Assembly (NCBI GenBank): GCA_021802115.1
Contig: JAKABA010000167.1
Coordinates: 1 to 8,791 of the forward strand
DNA length: 8,791 nucleotides
Direction: 5' to 3'
Source: a bacterium
Lineage (GTDB): Bacteria; Chloroflexota; Dormibacteria; UBA8260; Bog-877
Both the position numbers and the translations under genes were made by a program. Within the stretch, counting starts at the first letter, position 1. The number at the start of each line of letters is the position of its first letter. Shown here piece by piece: positions 1 to 6,750 of this stretch. The notes beneath the pieces are model-generated. The model saw nothing but the letters and a program-made list of their open reading frames with translations, made no database searches and was not told where the DNA came from.

Positions 1-1
1 G

Positions 2-646
2 AGCCGGCCGGACCCCGGGCCCGGGCGGGATCTGGTCGCGGCCCACAGCCTCGGATATCCGGGGGCGCCGCAGCTGACGGCCGAGTCGACCGGGCTCAGC
101 TATCGAGGGCGCCAATTCAGAGTGCATCCCGACTCCTTCATCCAGGTCAATCAGGGCAGCCTTGGGCTGCTCTACGAGACCGTCGTCGAGTGGCTGAGCG
201 GCGAGCTCGAAGGGCACAACGTGGTCGACGCCTACGGGGGATCGGGCTGGCTCGGGCTGCGGCTCAGTGATGAGGGGGCGAGGGTCCTGGTGATAGAGCA
301 GAGCCCCGTCTCCGCCCGGCTCTGCCAGCTCCACGCGCAGATGTACGAACAGCCCAGGCTGGAGGTTCGCTGCGGCCTCGTCGAGGAGCTGCTCCCGCAG
401 GCGGGCAGGCCCGATGTGGTGGTGGTGGATCCGCCCCGCAGCGGCCTCGGCCCCCAGGTCAGCGGCTGGCTGGCCATGGCCGGGCCTCCCACCGTCGTGT
501 ACCTGAGTTGCGAGGTCTCGGCGCTCGCCCGCGACCTGGAGGCGCTCTGCCGTCTGGGCCCCTACCGGCTGGAGCGAGTGCGGTTGGTGGACATGTTTCC
601 GCAGACCTATCACTTCGAGACCGTGGCCCTGCTCCGGCGCTCCTGA
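2..646 (+). CDS. TrmA/RlmD-family class I SAM-dependent RNA (uracil-5) methyltransferase, 3' part (5' end outside window)
   Basis: This is the catalytic C-terminal half of a 23S rRNA/tRNA m5U methyltransferase; the frame is open from the window edge, so no start is visible and the GTG at 122 is internal. Just upstream of it, the sequence GRQFRV-HPDSFIQVN matches the family's 'F-x-V-x-P-x-SFFQVN' entry to the Rossmann fold. The SAM-binding motif I reads DAYGGSG (family usual: DLYCGxG), followed by the acidic VLVIEQ strand. Motif IV is VVVDPPRSGLG (Asp codon 428-430). The presumed nucleophilic cysteine is in YLSCEVSALARDL (codon 509-511), and the general-base glutamate is in FPQTYHFETVALL (codon 617-619). 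The catalytic residues are therefore present, although the usual SCNP is SCEV. Whether the substrate is rRNA or tRNA cannot be told from this part; an N-terminal TRAM domain or FeS cysteines would lie upstream. The family call is firm, the exact specificity is open. Confidence 0.9.
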   Translation, partial: SRPDPGPGRDLVAAHSLGYPGAPQLTAESTGLSYRGRQFRVHPDSFIQVNQGSLGLLYETVVEWLSGELEGHNVVDAYGGSGWLGLRLSDEGARVLVIEQSPVSARLCQLHAQMYEQPRLEVRCGLVEELLPQAGRPDVVVVDPPRSGLGPQVSGWLAMAGPPTVVYLSCEVSALARDLEALCRLGPYRLERVRLVDMFPQTYHFETVALLRRS

Positions 647-647
647 G

Positions 648-671
648 GTGCTCCGCGCAGTCGGGCAGCAC
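648..671 (+). terminator. possible hairpin terminator after the RNA methyltransferase gene
   Basis: GTGCT (648-652) pairs with AGCAC (667-671), and an inner CCG/CGG (653-655 with 662-664) stacks with a GC bulge, leaving a 6-nt loop. It begins 2 nt after the TGA stop. There is no T-tract, so it is only a candidate. Confidence 0.3.
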
Positions 672-686
672 TCCCGGCCGATCCCC

Positions 687-692
687 GATACT
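687..692 (+). promoter_or_regulatory. weak -10-like hexamer upstream of dnaE
   Basis: GATACT matches TATAAT at 4 of 6 positions and lies 41 nt before the dnaE ATG, which would leave a leader of roughly 35 nt. I see no convincing -35 element at the expected distance. The 87-bp gap is long enough for a promoter, but read-through from the upstream gene is equally possible. Confidence 0.2.
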
Positions 693-733
693 GGGAGCGC
701 CACCCCGCCCCATTCCCGGTCCAGCCGCAAGCC

Positions 734-3700
734 ATGCCGTCCGTAGAATTCGCCCACCTTCACACCCACTCGGAGTACTCGCTCCTGGACGGAGCGGCGC
801 GCCTGCGCGACCTGGTGGCGCGGGCCAAGGCCCTGGGCCAGTCCGCGATCGCGGTCACCGACCACGGCGTCCTGGCGGCGGCGATCGAGTTCCACGAGGT
901 GGCCCGGGAGGTCGGCGTCAAGCCGATCATCGGCTGCGAGGTTTACGTGGCGGCGCGCTCCCGGCTGCAGAAGGAGGGCCGCGCCGACCGCGACCCATCC
1001 CACCTGATCCTGCTGGCGCGGGACCGGGTGGGGTACTCCAACCTGGTCAAGCTGGTGAGCCGGGCCCACCTGGAGGGGTTCTACTACAAGCCCCGCATCG
1101 ACCGCCAGCTGCTGGGTGAGTACGCGCAGGGGCTGATCGCCCTCTCCGGGTGCATCGGGGGAGACGTCCCCCAGCTGGTGCTGGCTGGTGATCTCAAGGG
1201 GGCCAGCCGCCTGGCCCGGGAGTATGCGGAGCTGATGGGCGATGACTCCTACTTCCTGGAGATCCAGGACCACGGGATGGAGGAGGAGGCGCGGGTCCGC
1301 GAGGGGCTCATGGAGATCTCGCGGCAGACCGGCATCCCGCTGGTGGCCACCAACGACTGCCACTATGTGGACCCGGGAGACGCCGAGGCCCACGACGTGC
1401 TTCTCTGTATCCAGACCGGAAGCCGGGTGGAGGACCAGCGCCGGCTGCGATTCGCGGGCCCGCACTTCTACCTGAGCTCCGGGGACGAGATGGCGGAGAG
1501 GTTCGCGTACTGCCCGGACGCGGTCAGCAACAGCGTCGCCATCGCCGCCCGCTGCGAGTTCGAGCCCGTCCTGGGCCAGCGCCTGCTGCCGCGGTACGAG
1601 GTTGCCAGCGGCGAGGACGCCGACAGCCAGCTGCGGCGGGCGGCGGAGGACGGCCTCCGGGAGCGCTGCGAGGGCGAGCCGCCGGAGGCGTACCGGGAGC
1701 GGCTCGACTACGAGCTGGAGGTGATCAGGCAGACCGGGTTCGCCGCCTACTTCCTGATCGTCTGGGACTTCACCAAGGCCGGGCGCGACTCGGGGGTGAA
1801 GATCGGACCGGGCCGGGGATCGGCCGCCGGGAGCCTGGTCAGCTACAGCCTGGGGATCACGGCGCTGGACCCGATCCGCTACGGCCTCATCTTCGAGCGC
1901 TTCCTGAACCCCGAGCGGGTCTCCATGCCCGACATCGACATTGACTTCGATGTGCAGGGGCGCAGCCGGGTCATCGAGTACGTGACCACCAAGTACGGCA
2001 GCGACCGGGTGGCCCAGATCGTGACCTACGGGACCATGGCCGCCAGGGCCGCGATCCGCGATGTCGGCCGAGCCCTGAACGTCCCGCTGCCGGAGGTCGA
2101 CCGGCTGGCCAAGCTGGTGCCGACCCGCCCCGGGATGACCCTGGCCACCGCGCTCAAGGACTCCAGGGAGCTCATGGACGTGTACCGCCAGGAGGAGTGG
2201 GCGCGCCGCCTGCTGGACACGGCTCAGAGGCTGGAGGGGATCTCCCGCAACGCCGGCACCCATGCCGCCGGGGTGGTGATCGCGCCGGGGCCGCTCATGG
2301 ACTACGTCCCTCTGCAGCGCGCCACCACTAACAAGGACGCGGTGGTGACCCAGTTCGACATGAACGGGGTCCAGAAGATAGGGCTCTTGAAGATGGACTT
2401 CCTGGGCCTGGAGAACCTCACCGTGATGGAGGAGACTCTGGATCACATCGAGCGTCTCCGGGGGGTCCGCCCCGACCTGGACCGGATCCCTCTCGACGAC
2501 CCCGCGACCTATGAGCTCCTGGGAAGGGGGGACACCATCGGGGTCTTCCAGATGGAGGCCGAGGGCGGGCGGCGCATCCTCATGGACATGCGGCCGCGGT
2601 CGATCGAGGACATGGCCGCGGCCAACGCCCTCAACCGGCCGGGACCGATCGAGGGCGGGGTCATCGAGCTCTACATGAGCCGGCGCCGGGGCGAGGAACC
2701 GATCACCTACCTGCTCCCGGAGCTGGAGTCGGTCTTGGCGGAGACCCACGGGATCATCGTCTACCAGGATCAGGTGATGCAGATCGCGTCGGCCGCCGCC
2801 GGCTTCACCCTGGGGGAGGCCGACCTGCTGCGGGCGGCGATGGGCAAGAAGGACAAGGGCAAGATGGCGGCCCAGAGGGAGCGCTTCATGGCGGGAGCCA
2901 TGGGACGGGGCGTGGACGAGACGACCGCCAACGAGCTCTTCGAGTTGATCGACTTCTTCGCCGGCTACGGGTTCAACAAGGCGCACGCGGTCGCCTATGG
3001 CCTGATCAGTTACCAGACCGCCTACCTCAAGGCCAACTATCCGCTGGAGTACATGACGGCGCTGCTGAACAGCCGCGCCGGGGACTTCGACCGCATCAAG
3101 CGGGTGATCCTGGATGCCCGCGAGCGTCAGATCGAGGTCCTGCCCCCGGATGTGAATCGCTCCCAGCCCGCCTTCAGCGTGGTTCGGGAGGCGGATTCTC
3201 CAGAAGGCGCCGGGGGCCAGATCATCTACGGCCTCCAGCAGATCAAGAATGTGGGAGAGGGTGCGGCCCAGGCGGTGGTGGCGGCCCGCGAGCAGGGGGG
3301 CCCGTTCCGATCGCTGGTGGACCTCTGCCAGCGGGTGCGCGGGCGCGATCTCAACCGTCGAGCCCTGGAGGCGCTGATCCGGTGCGGCGCCTGCGACGCC
3401 CTCGGAGACCGTGGCTGGCTGCTGGCGGAGTTGGACCAGGCGATGCGCCGGGCCGAGCGGGTGGCCCGCGATCTGGAGTCCGGGCAGATCCAGCTCTTCG
3501 ACCTGGATGAGGCCGGCGGAGCCGGGGACATCAGCGGTGGCCTCACCGTCCCCGCCGAGGTTGCGCTCACCCCCGCGGCCGAGCGCGAGAGGCTGCTCTG
3601 GGAGCGGGAGCTCCTGGGGATGTATTTGAGCCGCCATCCCCTATCGCACCTGGGCCCCGAGCTGGGGCGGCTGACCGACACCAAGCTGCTGGACCTCGCC

Positions 3701-4360
3701 GGCCTGGAGGGAAGGACGGTGCAGGTGGGCGGCTCGCTGCGGGAGTGCCGGCGGGTCCAAACCGGCAAGGGTGACCAGATGGCCTTCGCCTCCCTGGAGG
3801 ACATGACCGGCGTCTGCGAGCTGGTCATATTCCCCAAGGTGTTCCGCCGGGCCCATGAGCTGCTCCAACCCGATGCGGTGGTCGTGGTGCGCGGCCGGGT
3901 GGAGGTGGGGCCCAGGCCGGGGTCGGCATCGGCCAATCCCCGCGCCGCGGGCTTCGAGTCCTCGGATCCGGCGCTGGAGGAGTCAGCCGGCGAGGAGGCT
4001 GAGGAGGCGAGGGTGATAGCCGAGGAGGTGTTCGGGCTGGATGCCCCCGAGCTCGCCGGGTGGAGTCCCGACGCGGTCGTGCACATCTCCCCGAGCGCGG
4101 TGTCCGAGGGCTCCCTGGAGGAGCTGGCCGCGGCGCTGGCGGCGAATCGGGGGAGCGCCAGGGTCGTGCTCCATGTCCGCGACGACCAGGGAGGCCATGA
4201 GATCGAACTCGGCGACTCCTACAGGGTCAGCGTGTCCGACGCTCTGGCCGAGGCGGTCCGGCGCGCCTGTGGCCCGGGCAGCTACCGGGTGGAGACCCGG
4301 AGGCCGATCGCACCTCCTCCGCAGCGATTCCGACCGAAGGCGGCGGCGCAGGCCTCCTGA
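734..4360 (+). CDS. dnaE: DNA polymerase III alpha subunit (DnaE1 type, with intact PHP domain)
   Basis: This is the replicative polymerase, 1208 aa and full length (E. coli DnaE is about 1160). The ATG at 734 is chosen because the PHP motif HLHTHSEYSLLDG begins at residue 8, as is normal; no clear Shine-Dalgarno precedes it. The PHP domain (about 1-280) keeps all nine positions that bind metal in mycobacterial DnaE1: H10, H12, D19, H44, E69, H90, C140, D208 and H210. The polymerase core carries PDIDIDF (D400, D402) and KMDFLGL (D555), matching the E. coli catalytic triad D401/D403/D555. A helix-hairpin-helix tract lies near 832-897, and QIQLF at 918-922 fits the internal beta-clamp-binding motif. 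An OB fold runs from 996 to about 1057, followed by an acidic, low-complexity linker (about 1059-1110) and a C-terminal domain (about 1112-1195). It probably acts with the clamp and tau complex; the PHP domain likely proofreads. The gene is convergent with the YggT gene, 7 bp away. Confidence 0.98.
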   Translation: MPSVEFAHLHTHSEYSLLDGAARLRDLVARAKALGQSAIAVTDHGVLAAAIEFHEVAREVGVKPIIGCEVYVAARSRLQKEGRADRDPSHLILLARDRVGYSNLVKLVSRAHLEGFYYKPRIDRQLLGEYAQGLIALSGCIGGDVPQLVLAGDLKGASRLAREYAELMGDDSYFLEIQDHGMEEEARVREGLMEISRQTGIPLVATNDCHYVDPGDAEAHDVLLCIQTGSRVEDQRRLRFAGPHFYLSSGDEMAERFAYCPDAVSNSVAIAARCEFEPVLGQRLLPRYEVASGEDADSQLRRAAEDGLRERCEGEPPEAYRERLDYELEVIRQTGFAAYFLIVWDFTKAGRDSGVKIGPGRGSAAGSLVSYSLGITALDPIRYGLIFERFLNPERVSMPDIDIDFDVQGRSRVIEYVTTKYGSDRVAQIVTYGTMAARAAIRDVGRALNVPLPEVDRLAKLVPTRPGMTLATALKDSRELMDVYRQEEWARRLLDTAQRLEGISRNAGTHAAGVVIAPGPLMDYVPLQRATTNKDAVVTQFDMNGVQKIGLLKMDFLGLENLTVMEETLDHIERLRGVRPDLDRIPLDDPATYELLGRGDTIGVFQMEAEGGRRILMDMRPRSIEDMAAANALNRPGPIEGGVIELYMSRRRGEEPITYLLPELESVLAETHGIIVYQDQVMQIASAAAGFTLGEADLLRAAMGKKDKGKMAAQRERFMAGAMGRGVDETTANELFELIDFFAGYGFNKAHAVAYGLISYQTAYLKANYPLEYMTALLNSRAGDFDRIKRVILDARERQIEVLPPDVNRSQPAFSVVREADSPEGAGGQIIYGLQQIKNVGEGAAQAVVAAREQGGPFRSLVDLCQRVRGRDLNRRALEALIRCGACDALGDRGWLLAELDQAMRRAERVARDLESGQIQLFDLDEAGGAGDISGGLTVPAEVALTPAAERERLLWERELLGMYLSRHPLSHLGPELGRLTDTKLLDLAGLEGRTVQVGGSLRECRRVQTGKGDQMAFASLEDMTGVCELVIFPKVFRRAHELLQPDAVVVVRGRVEVGPRPGSASANPRAAGFESSDPALEESAGEEAEEARVIAEEVFGLDAPELAGWSPDAVVHISPSAVSEGSLEELAAALAANRGSARVVLHVRDDQGGHEIELGDSYRVSVSDALAEAVRRACGPGSYRVETRRPIAPPPQRFRPKAAAQAS

Positions 4361-4386
4361 GCGCCTCTCAGAGCCGGTTGGCGCTC
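4359..4386. terminator. candidate bidirectional terminator between dnaE and the YggT gene
   Basis: GAGCGCC (4359-4365) is the perfect reverse complement of GGCGCTC (4380-4386), a 7-bp stem with a 14-nt loop. It overlaps both the dnaE stop (4358-4360) and the YggT stop (4368-4370), so one structure could serve both convergent transcripts. No T-tract follows on either strand. Confidence 0.4.
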
Positions 4387-4937
4387 TGCTGGATGAGCGG
4401 GAAGAGGATCTGAGCCAGCCCGATGTAGATGACCAGGAAGATGACGAAGGCGGCGAGCGCGGAGCTCTCGCCCCGGCTGCGGGTCAGCTTGGCGATGGGG
4501 TCGATCAGGCTGTCGGTGATGCGGCGGATGGCGAACACCAAGGGGTGCCAGGGGTCGACATGCAGGAAGCCCAACAACACCCTGATCAGCAGCAGCAGCA
4601 GCACGATCAGCAGCACCGCGGTCAGGAACTCGAGCACCACCGACACCAGGGCGCCGATGGGGTTGACGAACCCGGTCAGCGCCAGCCCCTGGAGAACATC
4701 CGCCACCGCGTAGGTGATGACGATCGCCAGCAGGGGGGAGAGGTCCATTCCCGCCAGGGTGGGCAGGAGCCGCCGCAGCGGCCGGATCACGGGCAGGACC
4801 AGGTCGTCCAGGAGCCGGCCGATGGCGCTGCCCGAGGCGCCGGGGAAAAAGGTCAGAAGCGCCCAGACCAGGATGCAGAGGGCGTAGATATCGAGCAGGG
4901 TTGCCAGATCACCGACCAAGATCGTGGCCACGTTCAC
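4368..4937 (-). CDS. YggT-family integral membrane protein with two tandem YggT domains
   Basis: This hydrophobic protein of 189 aa has about four membrane segments in two repeats. Each repeat has the YggT plan: a membrane helix, a short basic/proline loop (VLPVIRPLRRLLP in repeat 1, SLIDPIAKLTR in repeat 2), then a second helix. Segments include LLDIYALCILVWALLTFF, LLAIVITYAVADVL, a leucine-rich run around VLLIVLLLLLIRVLLGFL, and AAFVIFLVIYIGLAQILF. The family is found beside division genes in Gram-positives and cyanobacteria and has been linked to membrane, cell-shape or osmotic roles; the biochemical function is unknown. Start choice: the frame could extend to a GTG at 4958, but nothing resembling a ribosome site precedes it. 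The GTG at 4937 lies 6 nt after a TATACT hexamer, fitting a leaderless mRNA; the GTG at 4931 lies 5 nt after GGAG. I prefer 4937, with 4931 close behind. Confidence 0.88.
   Translation of the reverse strand: MNVATILVGDLATLLDIYALCILVWALLTFFPGASGSAIGRLLDDLVLPVIRPLRRLLPTLAGMDLSPLLAIVITYAVADVLQGLALTGFVNPIGALVSVVLEFLTAVLLIVLLLLLIRVLLGFLHVDPWHPLVFAIRRITDSLIDPIAKLTRSRGESSALAAFVIFLVIYIGLAQILFPLIQQSANRL
4587..4601. repeat. (CAG)5 trinucleotide run
   Basis: Five perfect CAG units on the plus strand encode five consecutive CTG leucines of the YggT protein on the minus strand, inside its third membrane segment. It is a short low-complexity coding tract that could vary in length by slippage. Confidence 0.8.
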
Positions 4938-4943
4938 TCCGGC

Positions 4944-4949
4944 AGTATA
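4944..4949 (-). promoter_or_regulatory. -10 element (TATACT) for the YggT gene, leaderless geometry
   Basis: On the minus strand TATACT matches the bacterial -10 consensus at 5 of 6 positions and stands out in very GC-rich DNA. The GTG at 4937 begins 6 nt after it, at or within a base of where transcription should start. No clear -35 box lies 16-18 bp upstream. Confidence 0.5.
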
Positions 4950-5137
4950 TGGCGGCACTTTGAGGAGAAGCTGGGCGTCGGGGGAGACGGCGGACCCGGG
5001 CGCTGGCGGTGGCCACCCCTTACCGACCGGAGGCTCGAGAGGCCGTCCGGCCAGTCCCCCGAACCCGAGAGTCCGGCGGCCGAGCGGCCCAGCCGAGGCG
5101 GAGTTCGGCAGTGGCCGCGCCGGAGAGATTCGCTCCT

Positions 5138-5154
5138 GGACCCCTGACGGGCCC
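5138..5154 (-). terminator. possible short terminator hairpin after the Crp/Fnr gene
   Basis: In the minus-strand transcript GGGCCC (5154-5149) pairs with GGGUCC (5143-5138) using one G-U pair around a 5-nt loop, starting at the last base of the stop codon. On the plus strand the same position would be an A-C mismatch, so the structure favours minus transcripts. There is no T-tract. Confidence 0.25.
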
Positions 5155-5978
5155 TAGTCGTCGCCCATGGTTGCCGATCCGACCGCGGCCAACTCGTCCC
5201 TGATCACCTGGTAGCACTCGCAGGAGGTGGCCTCCAGCCCGCGGCGGTCCAGGATCTCCACATGGCCGCGGTGGTAGCGGATGAGACCAGCCCGCTGCAG
5301 GAGTCCGGCCGACAGGGTGACGGTGGCGCGCCTGGCTCCCAGCATCTGGCCCAGGAACTCCTGGGTGATGGGAAACTCATCCTTGCCCACTCGATCATGG
5401 CTCATCAGCAGCCAGCGGCTGAGACGCTCCTCCGTGGAGTGGAGGCGGTTGCAGGCGGCCGCCTGGGAGATCTGACCGAACAGCGCCAGGACATAGCTCT
5501 GCACCACCCTTGCCAGGGGCGCGCAGTTGGCGACCTCGTTGAGGAAGGCGGTGGCGGACATGGTGAGAGCCCGACCGGCGACCTGGGAGATCGCCCGGAC
5601 CCGCAGACTGCCGCCGAGGATGGTGGGGACCCCGACCAGCCCCTCGTTACCCACGGTGGCCACCTCAACGATGTTGCCGTCCTCCATCGGGGCGACCAGC
5701 GACACTACCCCATCCAGGGGGAAGTGGACAGCGTCAACGACCTCCCCGGGCTCGAAGAGCACTGTCTTCAGGTGCAGGAAATGCGGCACCATCTGCGCCC
5801 GGATTCTGAGCCGGTCGTCCTCCGGGAGCCGCGCCAACAGCCTGTTCTCGACACCGAGATCCGAGCCATTGGCTCCGTTCGAGCCTACCGCCAACGCCAG
5901 CCTCCGGTACCTACCACTTCGGTCGAGCAGGTCATTCGACGAGTCCGTACGGTGGAGGACCGACACCGGAGAACTCAT
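5154..5978 (-). CDS. Crp/Fnr-family transcriptional regulator
   Basis: The 274-aa protein has a cyclic-nucleotide-type beta-roll sensor followed by a C-terminal winged helix. The sensor begins near residue 44 (ENRLLARLP) and includes FEPGEVVDAVHFPLDGVVSL and VEVATVGNEGLVGV. The helix-turn-helix lies about 203-235 (FLGQMLGARRATVTLSAG as recognition region), then a wing, RYHRGHVEILDRRGLE, and the CECY tail near 252-256 typical of one Crp/Fnr subgroup. The phosphate-binding loop is GNEGLVGVPTILGG, not the GELALL...R-A signature of cAMP-binding CRP, so the ligand is probably different or absent. There are no N-terminal FeS cysteines as in FNR. Residues 1-43 are an unconserved-looking extension. 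Start: the frame reaches a TTG at 5996, but the ATG at 5978 has AGGA 6 nt upstream and is preferred. It diverges from the MarR gene, the two starts being 87 bp apart. Its targets are unknown. Confidence 0.92.
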   Translation of the reverse strand: MSSPVSVLHRTDSSNDLLDRSGRYRRLALAVGSNGANGSDLGVENRLLARLPEDDRLRIRAQMVPHFLHLKTVLFEPGEVVDAVHFPLDGVVSLVAPMEDGNIVEVATVGNEGLVGVPTILGGSLRVRAISQVAGRALTMSATAFLNEVANCAPLARVVQSYVLALFGQISQAAACNRLHSTEERLSRWLLMSHDRVGKDEFPITQEFLGQMLGARRATVTLSAGLLQRAGLIRYHRGHVEILDRRGLEATSCECYQVIRDELAAVGSATMGDD

Positions 5979-5983
5979 CTGCC

Positions 5984-6013
5984 ATCCTAACTTCAACGAG
6001 GCCCCTCAGGCAA
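5984..6013 (-). promoter_or_regulatory. candidate promoter of the Crp/Fnr gene
   Basis: On the minus strand TTGCCT (6013-6008) and TAGGAT (5989-5984) are separated by 18 bp, each matching the -35/-10 consensus at 4 of 6 positions. The ATG follows the -10 by only 5 nt, which would make the mRNA leaderless. AGGA within the same hexamer could instead be a Shine-Dalgarno, so the two readings compete. Confidence 0.3.
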
Positions 6014-6053
6014 GCTTTGTGCTTCGTGATTGGCACCTGGCTTGCGCTGAAGT

Positions 6054-6059
6054 GGAGGA
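6054..6059 (+). promoter_or_regulatory. Shine-Dalgarno (GGAGGA) of the MarR gene
   Basis: GGAGGA lies 6 nt before the TTG at 6066 and 3 nt before the TTG at 6063. It fixes the start of the MarR frame at a TTG codon; the in-frame ATG at 6084 has no comparable site. Confidence 0.7.
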
Positions 6060-6065
6060 TTCTTG

Positions 6066-6683
6066 TTGGCACTCACAAGTGGCATGGGCCTGAGCCCCCC
6101 GGAGGCCGTGCGGCAGTCGATACAACCCCCAGGTGGGGGCACTCGCTCCGGGAGCAACCGGCCCCCTGCGCTCTTGCCCGAGGTTTCCCAGGGGCTGGGT
6201 CCGCTGGGTGGCGTCACCAGCCAGATGGTGAGCTTGTGGATGGACCTGGTGCGGCAGGCCTTCCCCGCTGCCGCGCCAGCGCCGCAGCCAGCCCTTGCGG
6301 GCTTGACCTCACGCCAGCTGAATGCCCTTGACTGCATCTCCCAGGAGGAGCTCACGATGACCCAGCTCGCACGAGCGCTCAGGGTCACCGAGTCGTGCGC
6401 GACCGCGCTGGCTGACCGTCTCTTTGCCGTCGGAGCGATATCGCGTGAGCGCGACCCCGGGGACCGCCGCCTGGTCCGGGTGGCCGCAACCGAGGTGGGG
6501 CGGTCCCTTGCCGCTGGCTACCGGCGAGACCTGGAGGCCGCCTTGGAGCGGCTTCTCGACCAACTGGAACCCACCAAGCTCACGGCGGTGACGCTGGCGA
6601 TGTCTCAACTTGGGGACCGTGACCGGGCTCGCCCTGCTGAGGACGGCCAGGTGGCCGCCTCTAGGACTGAGGACCCTTCTTGA
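6066..6683 (+). CDS. MarR-family winged-helix transcriptional regulator
   Basis: The protein is about 205 aa, a dimeric DNA-binding repressor by family. Residues 1-55 are a proline/glycine-rich extension, probably disordered. The MarR core follows: a dimer helix (SQMVSLWMDLVRQAF), then LTSRQLNALDCISQ from residue 80, the helix-turn-helix TMTQLARALRVTESCATALA, and the wing RERDPGDRRLVRV with the diagnostic D-x-x-D-R-R at 130-135. A C-terminal helix pair (YRRDLEAALERLLDQL) completes the dimer interface. A TTG start (6063 or 6066) is supported by GGAGGA just upstream. It is divergent from the Crp/Fnr gene, so the shared 87-bp spacer could hold operators for either. The sigma-like frame downstream is on the same strand and could be co-transcribed. 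Family ligands are often phenolic or oxidative compounds; nothing here shows which applies. Confidence 0.93.
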   Translation: MALTSGMGLSPPEAVRQSIQPPGGGTRSGSNRPPALLPEVSQGLGPLGGVTSQMVSLWMDLVRQAFPAAAPAPQPALAGLTSRQLNALDCISQEELTMTQLARALRVTESCATALADRLFAVGAISRERDPGDRRLVRVAATEVGRSLAAGYRRDLEAALERLLDQLEPTKLTAVTLAMSQLGDRDRARPAEDGQVAASRTEDPS

Positions 6684-6713
6684 GGCACGGCCGGCGGTCC
6701 CCCATGCTGAAAC

Positions 6714-6720
6714 GAGGAGG
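6714..6720 (+). promoter_or_regulatory. orphan Shine-Dalgarno (GAGGAGG) upstream of the sigma-like frame
   Basis: GAGGAGG is a near-perfect anti-SD complement, yet no ATG, GTG or TTG occurs 4-12 nt downstream. In the sigma frame the codon 6 nt after it, at 6727, is CTC. The nearest in-frame start is the TTG at 6751, 30 nt away. Confidence 0.4.
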
Positions 6721-6750
6721 GAGCCGCTCCGAAGGCGTTTCCATCGGGGG

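Noticed and set aside
508..1119. 203-codon open frame on the plus strand overlapping the methyltransferase end and dnaE start
   Set aside because: It is Gly/Pro/Arg/Ala-rich with no motif, overlaps two certain genes and is explained by GC-rich third positions of dnaE.
3226..4086. 286-codon open frame antisense to dnaE
   Set aside because: Ser/Arg-rich shadow of the dnaE reading frame; no domain and no ribosome site.
4587..4601. CAG run considered as part of a CRISPR or tandem-repeat locus
   Set aside because: It is simply consecutive leucine codons of a membrane helix; there are no spaced repeats anywhere in the window.
4041..5147. 368-codon plus-strand frame spanning the dnaE end and the whole YggT gene
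   Set aside because: The central part is Asp/Gln/His-rich, as expected for the complement of leucine/valine membrane codons; the YggT domain is on the other strand.
5262..5990. 242-codon plus-strand frame antisense to the Crp/Fnr gene
   Set aside because: No family resemblance; the minus strand carries unmistakable sensor and HTH motifs.
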